Below, one piece after another: positions 1 to 8,721 of a stretch of DNA of 64,000 nt. The notes below the pieces were generated by a model. It saw only the letters and a list, made by a program, of their open reading frames with translations. It ran no database searches and was not told the origin of the DNA. Position 1 is the stretch's first letter. Every line of letters begins with the position of its first letter. Source of the DNA: Pseudomaricurvus sp033283175 (GTDB lineage: Bacteria; Pseudomonadota; Gammaproteobacteria; Pseudomonadales; Cellvibrionaceae); NCBI GenBank assembly GCA_033283175.1, contig JAWMQM010000001.1, positions 1 through 64,000 of the forward strand, written 5' to 3'. A program made the position numbers and the translations under genes.

Positions 1-436
1 CATCCGCGAAGCTGATCGGGTTGTCGTTGCTGTCCGCGTCGCTGATGGTCAGCGTACCGCTGGCCGTCTGCGTGCCGTCTTCGGCCACGGTTCCCGTGAA
101 CACGCCGTCGATCACCGGCGCGTCTTCCGCTCCGCTGATGGTGACCGTGATGGTCTGCGTACTGCCGTCGGTCGCCGTGTAGGTGATGCTGTCGGTGGTG
201 GTTTCACCTGCATCCAGGAACTGCACCGCCGCGTTATTCAGCGTGTAGGTCCAGGTGCCGCCGCTCAGCTCGAAGCTGCCGTAACCATTCGTGCCCGCGG
301 TGCTCGCCACATCCGCGAAGCTGATCGGGTTGTCGTTGCTGTCCGCGTCGCTGATGGTCAGCGTACCGCTGGCCGTCTGCGTGCCGTCTTCGGCCACGGT
401 TCCCGTGAACACGCCGTCGATCACCGGCGCGTCTTC
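1..436. repeat. Direct repeat inside the adhesin gene, 309-bp period
   Basis: Bases 1-127 recur without a mismatch at 310-436. The period is 309 bp, or 103 codons, and equals one VCBS-type domain. Identity at DNA level implies recent duplication or gene conversion. Copy number to the left cannot be seen. Confidence 0.9.
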
Positions 437-2491
437 TACTGGCGTAATATCCAGACTGGCAGTACCACTTACCGAAGCTAAGCCATCATGAACCTCATAG
501 CCAAAAATAACTTCGGTATCGTCATTCAACGCCGGCGTGTAACTCCAGGTCCCGTCTCCGTTATTCACCAGCGAGCCGTTGCCGCTACTGATCACCAGAT
601 TCACAACGCCCAGGGTGTCTCCGTCCACGTCGCTGGCATTGGCCAGCAGCTCTGCTTCCTGGATAATTCGTACGCCACTGTCTTCCTCTATCGCATTTAA
701 TATCACGGGCGATGTCGTCGGAGGTGTATTCGCCGGTGGCGGTGGCGGAGGTGGTGGCGGTGGCGGTGGCGGCGGAATAACAATCGGGGCAACATCGACA
801 GTCACAGTGGCCGTTTCAGTTACACCACCGGAAGTTACCGTATAGGTAAAACTATCGCTGCCGCTGTAGTTGGCATTCGGGGTATAGGTCACTGTGCCAT
901 CGGCCTCAACAACCACGCTGCCATTACTACCCTGACTCACGGATGTCACTTCAGCGTTCGTATCGCTAAACGTATCGTTTGCCAGCACATCGATATTGAT
1001 GGCCACATCTTCGTCAGTAGTTACATTGTCATTGTTGACATCAGCTACCGGTAACACGTTAAAAATAACGGATTGGCTAGCGCTTTGGCCCCCGGCATCG
1101 GTCGCGGTAGCGGTGAGCAACTCACTACCATGCCAGTCAGGGGTCGCAGGAGAGATGGTGGCGATACCATTAGCATCAATGGAAACGCTAATATTGCTGT
1201 TGCCAGTGACAGTGAAGAACAGTTCACCTGCGACTGCATCGATATCACCAAACGCTGCGTTCAGGTCAATGGTGTAGCTTGCGAAGTCTTCGTCCAGCTC
1301 CTGGTGCGGAATAGCGCTTCTAAGCGTCACACCGTCGTTCGTTCCCTGAATGGTGATCTGGACAGGAGTCGGTGTTCCGTCAACGCTGGTGACATTGAAA
1401 GTTTCAGTGTAGCTGCTGCCAACATTTAGCTCATCAAAGGCGCTGTTCGCAGTAAACGCCCAGTTACCATTGGCATCAATGGAGAAATCACCGTAGGTGC
1501 CTGAAACTGAAGCCGGGGTAAAGGCATTATCGTCGTTATCGATATCGATGCTGGTGAGGGTGCCGCTGGCAGTCAGAGGAGCATCGGTTTCCGTCAGGAT
1601 GACGTGGGCAGAACTGACCGTAGCCGGATCATTAACCGGGGTGACGGTGACTGCAATTTCCTGGGTGGTGGCATGCCCTTTGTCATCAGTGACGGTGACG
1701 ATAAAGCCGTCGGTACCATGAAAGTCCGGGTTGGGGGTATAGCTCCAGGCGCCGGACTCGGGATCGATGGTTACCGTACCATTGGAGGCCGAACCGCTGA
1801 CCGAGAAATAACTACCGTCAGTCAGCCCGTCGGGATCGGTGGCCGTCAGCGTACCGGTGATAGCCCCGCCATCTTCCTCTCCACTACCGCTGGTATCCCC
1901 ACCTATAGTTGATGGTGTATTGGGGAGGGCAGCCGCAGTTTGTAGTTCTCCAGCCGGGTATTCGCGCAGCCCCTGAATGCTCTCATAACCATCAATTTTA
2001 AAGGAGTCAAAGCCACTGTCGGGAGTGGTGGCGTCGGCGTTGTAAGCGATCCTGATGCCCGCTGCACCCGATTCGCCAGTGTTAGCACGGTTGTTGTTAC
2101 CCTCACCCGCTGCTGTGGCAGGCAGGATTTCATCAAGGGTGAGGCCGCCTTCCAAAGCCTCTTCAATGCGGTCAAAGCTGATCACACCACCAGCACTTTC
2201 ACGCTCGAGGATCGCCTCCAGCAGGTTCAGAAACCTGGTATCAAGGGTTACATCCTGATCATGTCCGAGGGTGACGACAGTGTTGTTTTTAAAGCCAAGA
2301 ACGATAGCACTGGCACCGAGAGTCCGCAGGCCGTCATCAACAGCAATTGTATCGCCCACGCGGGGGCTGCGACCTGCACTCTTGCCAGCCGCTGCGGTGT
2401 GAATCACGTCGCCCTGGACGGCAAGAACCTGGGCCACAACCCCGGATCTGTTTGCCTGAGCCTGAGAATTCACCGCATCACCATTTGCCAT
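1..2491 (-). CDS. Giant LapA-type VCBS/cadherin-like repeat adhesin, N-terminal 830 residues (partial)
   Basis: The gene starts at ATG 2491 and stays open to the left edge, so the C-terminus is missing. Residues about 15-90 look like the retention module of LapA-like adhesins: a short beta-rich segment with a VVAQVLAVQGDV-like start and later VVTLGHDQDVTLD. A TAAG motif follows at residues 126-129, the type of site cleaved by the LapG protease in known Lap systems. From about residue 210 come Ig/cadherin-like and VCBS repeats rich in D, T, G and N (SGTLTSIDIDND, TPNPDFHGTDGF). A poly-proline linker lies near residues 572-587. From about residue 686 there are near-identical repeats with a 103-residue period. 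The gene follows its own type I secretion genes on the same strand, so the product should be exported by them through a C-terminal signal outside the window. A role in surface attachment or biofilm is inferred. Confidence 0.88.
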   Translation of the reverse strand, partial: MANGDAVNSQAQANRSGVVAQVLAVQGDVIHTAAAGKSAGRSPRVGDTIAVDDGLRTLGASAIVLGFKNNTVVTLGHDQDVTLDTRFLNLLEAILERESAGGVISFDRIEEALEGGLTLDEILPATAAGEGNNNRANTGESGAAGIRIAYNADATTPDSGFDSFKIDGYESIQGLREYPAGELQTAAALPNTPSTIGGDTSGSGEEDGGAITGTLTATDPDGLTDGSYFSVSGSASNGTVTIDPESGAWSYTPNPDFHGTDGFIVTVTDDKGHATTQEIAVTVTPVNDPATVSSAHVILTETDAPLTASGTLTSIDIDNDDNAFTPASVSGTYGDFSIDANGNWAFTANSAFDELNVGSSYTETFNVTSVDGTPTPVQITIQGTNDGVTLRSAIPHQELDEDFASYTIDLNAAFGDIDAVAGELFFTVTGNSNISVSIDANGIATISPATPDWHGSELLTATATDAGGQSASQSVIFNVLPVADVNNDNVTTDEDVAINIDVLANDTFSDTNAEVTSVSQGSNGSVVVEADGTVTYTPNANYSGSDSFTYTVTSGGVTETATVTVDVAPIVIPPPPPPPPPPPPPPANTPPTTSPVILNAIEEDSGVRIIQEAELLANASDVDGDTLGVVNLVISSGNGSLVNNGDGTWSYTPALNDDTEVIFGYEVHDGLASVSGTASLDITPVEDAPVIDGVFTGTVAEDGTQTASGTLTISDADSNDNPISFADVASTAGTNGYGSFELSGGTWTYTLNNAAVQFLDAGETTTDSITYTATDGSTQTITVTISGAEDAPVIDGVFTGTVAEDGTQTASGTLTISDADSNDNPISFAD

Positions 2492-2530
2492 AACACTCTC
2501 GTCCGTTGTTACTTGTCTTTTAAAACACCA

Positions 2531-2550
2531 AAGCCGCCAAAAGGCGGCTT
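2531..2550 (-). terminator. Hairpin between the TolC-like gene and the adhesin gene
   Basis: AAGCCGCC, loop TTTT, GGCGGCTT form a perfect 8-bp stem just after the TolC-like stop codon at 2560, followed on the minus strand by TGGTGTTTTAAAA. The U-tract is weak. It may end most transcription from the secretion genes or only reduce read-through into the adhesin, whose start codon is 40 bases further on. Confidence 0.6.
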
Positions 2551-2559
2551 AACATCGGG

Positions 2560-3867
2560 TCAGGAGGCGGAGCTCCCTAACTCCTGCAACAGCTGCCCCA
2601 TGGAGTTGAATATCCGGTATTGGGAAAAGAGGTGATCGAACCTGGCATTGACCAGGGCCCGCTTGGCATCAACCACTTCGTTCTCGGTATTAAGGAGGTC
2701 CAGCAAGGTGCGGCGCCCGATATCGAACTGCTTGTTGTAGGAAGCCTTGGTATTGAGTGCAGATTCCACGTGCATCTTCAGGTACTTCATCTGCTCGGTA
2801 ATGGTCTGGTAGGCGCTCCAGGACAGCCTGAGACTCTCGACCACCTGCCTGCGCGTGTTGTTACGTACATCCCGTGACTGTTCCGCCAGATGTGCGGTCT
2901 GGCGACGACGCGCCTTATCACCACCACCGTTGTAGAGGTTGTAGGTGAGACGCACAGCCACGATCAGATCTTCCCGGTCACCCTCAACGCCGTCGATATT
3001 TTCATCCCAACGCTTGTCAGCCTCAATCTGCACACGAGGCCAGTAATTGCTTTCACTGGCCTGGTACTGCGCCTCGGCGGACTCTACGTCGGCGGTAGCC
3101 GATTGCAGGGTGGGGTGTTGCTGCAACGCCAGCTCTTCAGCGGATACCAGTGAGGCTGGCAGTGCTGACGGCCTCTCCGGCATACTCAACTCATCGAGGT
3201 TCGGCGAGAGACCGGTCACTCGATAGAAGTTGGTGCGCGCGTCCAGCAAATTACTCTGTGCTGCGATCATATTGCTGTAGGCGAGGGCCAGACGGGCGCT
3301 GATCTGATCCAGATCCGCCTTGCTACCAACACCCGATTTGTTGCGCAGCACCATCTGGTCGTGAATATTCTGGTGCTCATAGAGGGTTTCACGTGCCAAT
3401 GCCAACAGCTCGTTGTGACGCAACAGATTGAGGTAAGCCTCTGCCACCCTCAGGCTGGCATTCTCTTCGGCTTCCTGCACCTTGAAGGCAGCGCTGTCAC
3501 TGCGAGCGGACTGACGTTTGATCTCGGACGAGGTCGCAAAGCCATCGAACAACAGCTGCCTGGCCGAAATTGACGCCTCTTGACGTGTAAGGGTTACCTC
3601 GTCGCCACCGGTTGAAGGGCTTTCCAGGGACTGCCGTCCCAACCCGGCCCCCAGCTCCACGGTCGGCAGGTAGTCGGATCTGGCCTGCTTTACCTCGGCA
3701 TTTCTGGAGAGGTATTCATTACGGGCAGCCAGCACCTCCGGATTGCTCTGCAGAGTCGCGGCGATCGCCTCCTGCAGCGTCAAACCATAACTGTGTGCAG
3801 CACCCGTCAGCAGAAAACCTACTGCAAAAGCCATTTTTGAGAACTGATTCACCCCTGAAACCCCCAT
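2560..3867 (-). CDS. TolC-family outer-membrane component of the type I secretion system (LapE-like)
   Basis: About 435 residues, the usual length for TolC/LapE proteins. A signal peptide (KMAFAVGFLLTGAAHSYG) is followed by LTLQEAIAATLQSNPEVLAARNE, the typical start of the mature TolC fold. Two long alpha-helical, Q/N/A/L-rich halves follow, with the conserved NLYNGGGDKARRRQ-type stretch in the second. Role: trimeric outer-membrane exit duct for the exporter encoded upstream. The first ATG (3867) has no ribosome-binding site and abuts a CRP-like palindrome. GTG at 3852 has a purine-rich GGGGG 8 bases upstream and gives a cleaner signal peptide (MNQFSKMAFAVGF), so the true start may be 3852. 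The adhesin is the evident substrate from gene order. Confidence 0.9.
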   Translation of the reverse strand: MGVSGVNQFSKMAFAVGFLLTGAAHSYGLTLQEAIAATLQSNPEVLAARNEYLSRNAEVKQARSDYLPTVELGAGLGRQSLESPSTGGDEVTLTRQEASISARQLLFDGFATSSEIKRQSARSDSAAFKVQEAEENASLRVAEAYLNLLRHNELLALARETLYEHQNIHDQMVLRNKSGVGSKADLDQISARLALAYSNMIAAQSNLLDARTNFYRVTGLSPNLDELSMPERPSALPASLVSAEELALQQHPTLQSATADVESAEAQYQASESNYWPRVQIEADKRWDENIDGVEGDREDLIVAVRLTYNLYNGGGDKARRRQTAHLAEQSRDVRNNTRRQVVESLRLSWSAYQTITEQMKYLKMHVESALNTKASYNKQFDIGRRTLLDLLNTENEVVDAKRALVNARFDHLFSQYRIFNSMGQLLQELGSSAS

Positions 3868-3868
3868 A

Positions 3869-3884
3869 TGTGATCCATGTCACA
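3869..3884. promoter_or_regulatory. Perfect CRP/Vfr-like palindrome
   Basis: TGTGATCCATGTCACA matches TGTGA-N6-TCACA exactly, flanked by AT-rich bases. It ends two bases before the first possible ATG of the TolC-like gene, inside a 223-bp spacer (3868-4090) that otherwise contains only an AT-rich stretch (3890-3970) able to hold a promoter. Control by a CRP/Vfr-type regulator is inferred. Confidence 0.6.
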
Positions 3885-4090
3885 TAAATTTTGGGAGATT
3901 CTACAAAGTTTTTAATTATCAAGATATAGGCGTTTAAGCACTTTTTAGCATAGATCAAGAAAAAGTAATATCCGCCACAATGGTCACAGACCAGTAACCA
4001 CGGGGGCTAGGGCCATACAGGAAAAGCTGAGCGGGTAGATGGAGGCCCTAAGCAGGGCCTGGGAGCTGGCGCACCCCAATGGCGCGCTAT

Positions 4091-5485
4091 TCAACGCTCG
4101 CGCAAAGCGAGCTGACGGGTCTTGACGATGGGCTTCAGGATGTAATCCAGCACCGTTTTCTTGCCAGTCAGGATGTCGACACTGACCGTCATCCCGGCAA
4201 TGATAGGCAGGGGCCTCTCCTCGCTGCCAAGGAAGGTGCGGTCTGTCTCGATACGTACCAGGTAGAAGCTCTCGTCGTGCTCGTCCAGGATGGTATCGGG
4301 GCTGATGTGAACCACCTTGCCCTGCAGGCCACCGTGAATGGAGAAATCGTAGGCGGTGACTTTAACCATGGCCTTCTGACCCGGGTGCAAAAAGGCAATA
4401 TCCGCCGGCCGCACCCGGGCCTCCACCAGCAATTTATCCTCGGTGGGCACGATTTCCACGATATCCATACCTGGCTGAATAACACCGCCAATGGTCTTCA
4501 GCAGCATCTGCTTGACCGAGCCAGCCACAGGCGACGTCACCAGGGTGCGCTTGACCCGGTCCTCCAGTGCACCACTGGTCTCCAGCAGACGCGCCAGTTC
4601 AGATTTGACATCGCTCTGCTCCTTACGGGCCTCGGCCTGAAACAGCAGCTCTGCATTGCTCAGTTTCTGACGCGCCTCCTCCAGTGCCGAACGGGCTCGC
4701 GGTATCGACAATTCGGTGCTCTCAAGGCTGCCACGCAGGTCATTCACCTCCCGCTCCAGGCGCAACAGCTCTACCCGGGAGATGGCCCCTTCTTCCGCCA
4801 GCGGCTGGGTCATTTCCAGCTCTCTCTGCAACAGTTCCAGGCTGCGTGCCACCTGCTGGCGCTTGGCCTGCAACTCGGAGAGCTCTTGATTCTTCTGCGT
4901 CACCTGCTCCCGCAACACCTGGTTGCGACTGGCCAACTCCCGCTGTCGAGCTGCGTACAGCGCCTGTTCTTCCTGCAGGACAGCGGCGTTAATGTCCGGG
5001 AGCCCTTCGGTTACAAAGGGCTGGCCGCCCGCTTCTGCCTCGAGGCGGGCGAGCCTGGCCTGCAACTGATCGAGAGTGACATCGGCTTCACGCAGGGAGG
5101 AGGAGAACTGGGTGTCGTCTATGCGCAGCAATGGCTGACCCTGCTGCACCTGCTGCCCCTCCTGGACGTAGAGTTCGGCGAGGATACCGCCCTCCAGGTT
5201 CTGCACCACCTGCACATGCCGGGACGGGATCACCTTGCCCTCGCCACGGGTAAATTCATCAACTTCGGCCAATCCGGCCCAGATCAGCATCACGATAAAG
5301 GAGGCGGCAATCGCCCATAACAGTTGCTGACCGCCCCGGGGAGACTGCTCCATGACCATTCCGGCCGCGGAGGAGATATAACTGATATCGTCGGCCTCGG
5401 CCCGGGCACCAGGTTCAAACCAGGAGCGCCAGGGGGACTCTTTCGCCCATTCTGCCAGCAGCGCCTTTTTCACGTTATGCAACAC
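4091..5485 (-). CDS. HlyD-family periplasmic adaptor of the type I secretion system (LapC-like)
   Basis: 464 residues. A cytoplasmic N-terminus precedes one transmembrane helix (LLWAIAASFIVMLIWAGLA). A biotinyl/lipoyl half-motif follows (VVQNLEGGILAELYVQEGQQVQQGQPL), then a long Q/E/L/R-rich coiled coil (about residues 140-310). The second lipoyl half and beta-barrel come next (SPVAGSVKQML), and the standard C-terminus (MTVSVDILTGKKTVLDYILKPI). This is the normal LapC/HlyD architecture, and the protein joins the inner-membrane ABC exporter to the TolC-like duct. It starts with GTG at 5485 and overlaps the 3' end of the ABC exporter gene by 11 bases, so the two are probably translationally coupled. 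Confidence 0.93.
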   Translation of the reverse strand: MLHNVKKALLAEWAKESPWRSWFEPGARAEADDISYISSAAGMVMEQSPRGGQQLLWAIAASFIVMLIWAGLAEVDEFTRGEGKVIPSRHVQVVQNLEGGILAELYVQEGQQVQQGQPLLRIDDTQFSSSLREADVTLDQLQARLARLEAEAGGQPFVTEGLPDINAAVLQEEQALYAARQRELASRNQVLREQVTQKNQELSELQAKRQQVARSLELLQRELEMTQPLAEEGAISRVELLRLEREVNDLRGSLESTELSIPRARSALEEARQKLSNAELLFQAEARKEQSDVKSELARLLETSGALEDRVKRTLVTSPVAGSVKQMLLKTIGGVIQPGMDIVEIVPTEDKLLVEARVRPADIAFLHPGQKAMVKVTAYDFSIHGGLQGKVVHISPDTILDEHDESFYLVRIETDRTFLGSEERPLPIIAGMTVSVDILTGKKTVLDYILKPIVKTRQLALRER

Positions 5486-7619
5486 GCAACTGCCCTTTTT
5501 TCAGCGCCTCAAGCACACTGTCCCTTGGTCCATCCGCCACCAACTTGCCGCGATCCAGCACCAACAACCGATCCACCAGTGTCAGCAATGCCGTTTTATG
5601 GGTAACCAGTATCAGCGTTTTGCCTTCAGTCACCGCGACCAGATTCTCTTTCAGCTGCACTTCCGAGGCGTTATCCATACCGCTGCTGGGCTCATCAAAC
5701 AGGTACAAGGGTGGATCATTTAGCAGGGCCCTGGCCACTGCGACACTCTGCCGTTGACCACCGGACAGCGCCTGCCCACGCTCACCCACTGAGCGATCAA
5801 AGCCAGCCGGGTGGGTATTGGCAAACTCGGTAACGCCGGCAATCGTCGCGGCACGCAGGATTTCTTCGTCCTCCACATGGGGAGCACCAAACACAATATT
5901 GTCCTTGATAGAGCCGTAAAAAAGACCAACGTCCTGCGGTACGCACCCCATGTTTCGACGCAGGTCGGCCGGGTCGATCTGCTTTATATCCACACCATCG
6001 ACCAGTACCGAACCCTCCTGCGGGGCATAGAGTCCCAGCATCAATTTCTGCAGGGTGCTCTTGCCGGAGCCGATGCGGCCAATCACACCGACACGCTCAC
6101 CTGGGGCAATGCTGAAGGAAACACCCTTCAGGGCCACAGTCTCCTCACCGGGGTAGGCAAAAGAGACGTTATCAAAACGAATGGCACCCTGGAGGTATGG
6201 TCGCTGCACAAAAGGCGCCTCTTCATCGCGTTCCTGAGCCTTGTCCACTACCCCCTGCAAACCCAGATACGCTGTGTGGGCCTGGTGGTAACTCAGTAAC
6301 AGGCCCGCCACCTGCCCCATCGGTGCCAACGCGCGGGACGAGAGCATCACACAGGCAATCAAGGCCCCCATGGTGAGCTCACGCTCAGCAATCAGGTAGA
6401 CACCAATCACCACCACTGCCACCGAACACACCTGCTGCACGACTCCGGCAACGGTAGAGGATGAGGTGGAGATCATGCGGGAACGCTGGCCCCATAAGGC
6501 CAGATGACCAACCGCCCGCTCCCAGTTGCGCTGCAGCCGGCCTTCAGCCCCAAGAATCTTTACCGTTTCGAGATTCGCCAGAGTCTCTACCAACGTCGCG
6601 TTCTTCTGGGCTGAGGATTGGTAGCTCTGCTCCACCGCCCGCCGCAACGGAGCCTGCAGATACAGGGCAATTGCCACTATCAGTAACCCCGCCACCAGCG
6701 GTGCAATCACCACCATCCCACCCAGCCAGGCGATCACCACCAGGAACAGCAGGGTAAACGGCAGGTCGACAAACGTTGATATCACTGACGAGGTAATGAA
6801 GTTGCGCACCGTCTCAAACTCACGCAACTGACTGGCGAAGGCACCCACGGACTCGGGCTTTTCACTCAGCCGGGCCCCCAATACCCGCTCAAAGATGAAG
6901 CCCGACAACAGTACATCTGATTTCCTGCCCGCGACCTCAAGGAAGAAGGAGCGAAGTACTTTCAGCAACCAGTCAAACCCGTAGACAATCAGCACACCAA
7001 TGGCAAGGACCCACAGGGTCTCCAGGGCATCGTTGGGCACAACACGGTCATAAACGTTCATGACGAATAACGGGTTGGCCAGTGCAAACAGGTTGATCAA
7101 CAGACTCGCCAGCAGCACATCGCGGTAGATACGCCAGGAACCCGCCAGTACACCCCAGAACCAGTGCCCGTGCTGTTGGCGCGGCCGAACCATTTCTGTG
7201 CGACGATCAAACCGAAACGCCGGGCGAACCAGGATGCAGAAGCCGCTGTAGAGTTCCTGCAGCTGCTCCAGGCTGTATCTCTGCTGACCGTCAGTTTCGG
7301 TATCCAGCAAGGTGAAGCTGCCACTGGCGGCATCCACCTCCACCAGCACCCTGGCCTCATTGTCTTTCAACAACAGCACTGCAGGGCACAGCAACTGCCC
7401 TACCTGCTGCAGGTCCCTAGCTACAACCCTGGACTTCAACCCCACCCGCGCCGCGGCCCGGACAAACAGCTCCGGCGTGAGCTTCTCATCAACCAGTGGT
7501 AACCCCGCCGTCGCCGATGCCACGGAACAGGGACGATGCTCAATCCTGGCAACCTGCAACAGACAGGTCAGCAGAGGATCGAAAACAGATTGTTGCACCT
7601 TGGGCTCTATCGTAGTCAT
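5475..7619 (-). CDS. Type I secretion ABC exporter with degenerate C39 domain (LapB-like)
   Basis: 714 residues. Residues 1 to about 135 form a C39-peptidase-like domain. At the catalytic position it reads IEHRPCSVASATAGLPL rather than the DCG motif of active C39 peptidases, so it is a substrate-recognition domain (CLD type), as in LapB/HlyB. A six-helix membrane domain follows (from VLLASLLINLFALANPLFVMNVYDRVVP), then an ATPase with Walker A GRIGSGKST, signature LSGGQ and Walker B LYLFDEPSSG. It is the first gene of the secretion cluster and runs divergently from the small gene at 7735. No lapD or lapG homologue is present in the window. Confidence 0.95.
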   Translation of the reverse strand: MTTIEPKVQQSVFDPLLTCLLQVARIEHRPCSVASATAGLPLVDEKLTPELFVRAAARVGLKSRVVARDLQQVGQLLCPAVLLLKDNEARVLVEVDAASGSFTLLDTETDGQQRYSLEQLQELYSGFCILVRPAFRFDRRTEMVRPRQQHGHWFWGVLAGSWRIYRDVLLASLLINLFALANPLFVMNVYDRVVPNDALETLWVLAIGVLIVYGFDWLLKVLRSFFLEVAGRKSDVLLSGFIFERVLGARLSEKPESVGAFASQLREFETVRNFITSSVISTFVDLPFTLLFLVVIAWLGGMVVIAPLVAGLLIVAIALYLQAPLRRAVEQSYQSSAQKNATLVETLANLETVKILGAEGRLQRNWERAVGHLALWGQRSRMISTSSSTVAGVVQQVCSVAVVVIGVYLIAERELTMGALIACVMLSSRALAPMGQVAGLLLSYHQAHTAYLGLQGVVDKAQERDEEAPFVQRPYLQGAIRFDNVSFAYPGEETVALKGVSFSIAPGERVGVIGRIGSGKSTLQKLMLGLYAPQEGSVLVDGVDIKQIDPADLRRNMGCVPQDVGLFYGSIKDNIVFGAPHVEDEEILRAATIAGVTEFANTHPAGFDRSVGERGQALSGGQRQSVAVARALLNDPPLYLFDEPSSGMDNASEVQLKENLVAVTEGKTLILVTHKTALLTLVDRLLVLDRGKLVADGPRDSVLEALKKGQLRVA

Positions 7620-7734
7620 GAATTATAAGTGGCGGACAGCAGGCATTTAGTGGCTACTATGTGCCACAGCTGTGCGCATTGTAAACGAATATTAAGCTAA
7701 AATGCCCTGGCCTTAACCTGAAGTGGACTGCCCT

Positions 7735-8073
7735 GTGCCCTACGCTATTCGCAATGCCAAACATGAAATCGTTGCCCTTTTGAAAGAGCCGGTCCCCGGC
7801 CAGGATGAGTTTCTGCCGGCCGACAACCAAGAGGTGATGCAGTTTCTCGGCCTGACAAGCCGGGAGGATGCCCGGGGTGCGCTGAAAGTATCCGACCGAC
7901 AGTTGGCACGGGTCACTGAGGACCTGATTCAGCTGTTAATCCAAAAAAATCTGATTCTGTTTACCGAACTGCCGCTGCCAGTGCAGGACAAGCTGCTGCT
8001 GCGAGAGAAATTGCGAGCCTCGCTCAACGAGCGGATTAAAGACAACTTTCTGGATGACCAGGAGTTGATCTGA
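7735..8073 (+). CDS. Small conserved protein of unknown function
   Basis: 112 residues starting at GTG 7735 (MPYAIRNAKHEIVALLKEP). An in-frame GTG at 7723 would add four residues, but GGA seven bases before 7735 favours the shorter form. The protein is acidic and helical: KVSDRQLARVTEDLIQLLIQKNLILFTELPLPVQDKLLLREKLRASL. The pattern (start, acidic middle, then VxEDLIxLLIxKxxIxFTDLP) recalls a family in Pseudomonas genomes that carries the misleading label tryptophan synthase subunit beta-like protein. I see no catalytic motif and no true relation to TrpB. Function unknown. Confidence 0.75.
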   Translation: MPYAIRNAKHEIVALLKEPVPGQDEFLPADNQEVMQFLGLTSREDARGALKVSDRQLARVTEDLIQLLIQKNLILFTELPLPVQDKLLLREKLRASLNERIKDNFLDDQELI

Positions 8074-8148
8074 ACATGAAGCGTAAAATATAAACGGCGA
8101 GTCCCCGGAGACAGGAGCTCTCAGGCACAACCACGGGTGAGGCTGGTT

Positions 8149-8622
8149 TCAGCCCTCCAGCCCCTCAATTGCATAGCGAACCTGCTCATAATCAAATCCG
8201 CGGTATTGCAGGTAACGGGCACATTTTGCGCGTCCTGCAGCATCGACCGGGGGGCGGGAAAATTTCTTGTTTAGCACCAGCCGCGACTGCTCGAACCAGT
8301 CCACGTCAGCCGTCGCCAGCGTATCCCTGATCTGCCCGGCAGACACACCCCGCTCCTTCAGCTCCTGCGCTATCCTGGCGGGACCGAATCCCTTGCGCAA
8401 GCGCATGCTGGTATAAGCCTCAGCGAAACGGGCATTGCTAAGCAGACTGTCGGCTTCCAGCTGATCCAGTACCGCTTCGATCTGATCATCCGTATCGGCA
8501 AAACGTTGCCTGAGCTTGCGCGAGAGCTCCAGCCGGGAGTGCTCCCGACGAGCCAGAAGTTCCATGGCATTCCAGCGCAACTGGCGGGATAACTGTTCGG
8601 GGTTGAGGGCTTCCGTGGTCAT
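8149..8622 (-). CDS. recX: Regulatory protein RecX
   Basis: 157 residues, the usual length. It has the all-helical three-repeat RecX fold: AMELLARREHSRLELSRKLRQRF, then LLSNARFAEAYTSMRLRKGFGPARIAQELKERG, then ARYLQYRGFDYEQVRYAI. RecX binds RecA filaments and limits recombinase activity. ATG 8622 has GGAGG seven bases upstream. It lies 99 bases downstream of recA on the same strand, with a hairpin between them, the standard arrangement that makes recX a low-level read-through gene. Confidence 0.95.
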   Translation of the reverse strand: MTTEALNPEQLSRQLRWNAMELLARREHSRLELSRKLRQRFADTDDQIEAVLDQLEADSLLSNARFAEAYTSMRLRKGFGPARIAQELKERGVSAGQIRDTLATADVDWFEQSRLVLNKKFSRPPVDAAGRAKCARYLQYRGFDYEQVRYAIEGLEG

Positions 8623-8649
8623 TTGAAGTCCTCCCTGGGAAGAGAGACC

Positions 8650-8672
8650 CTGCCCGCCGTGGCGGCGGGCAG
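8650..8672 (-). promoter_or_regulatory. recA-recX intergenic hairpin (attenuator-like)
   Basis: CTGCCCGCC and GGCGGGCAG form a perfect 9-bp GC-rich stem with a 5-base loop between recA and recX. No U-run follows, so it is more likely a partial terminator or mRNA 3'-end stabiliser for recA than a full terminator. In E. coli a comparable structure limits recX expression. Confidence 0.6.
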
Positions 8673-8721
8673 ATTCACTATTGGTGAGAATTTACGGTTT
8701 TCTGCGCTTGCGCGCCGGGCT

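Noticed and set aside
579..845. Plus-strand frame with a poly-glycine run
   Set aside because: The run is the complement of the poly-proline linker of the adhesin; the minus-strand frame is the real one.
4079..5320. Long plus-strand open frame of 413 codons antisense to the HlyD-like gene
   Set aside because: It mirrors a recognised gene and has Gln/His/Leu-rich nonsense composition typical of antisense frames in GC-rich DNA.
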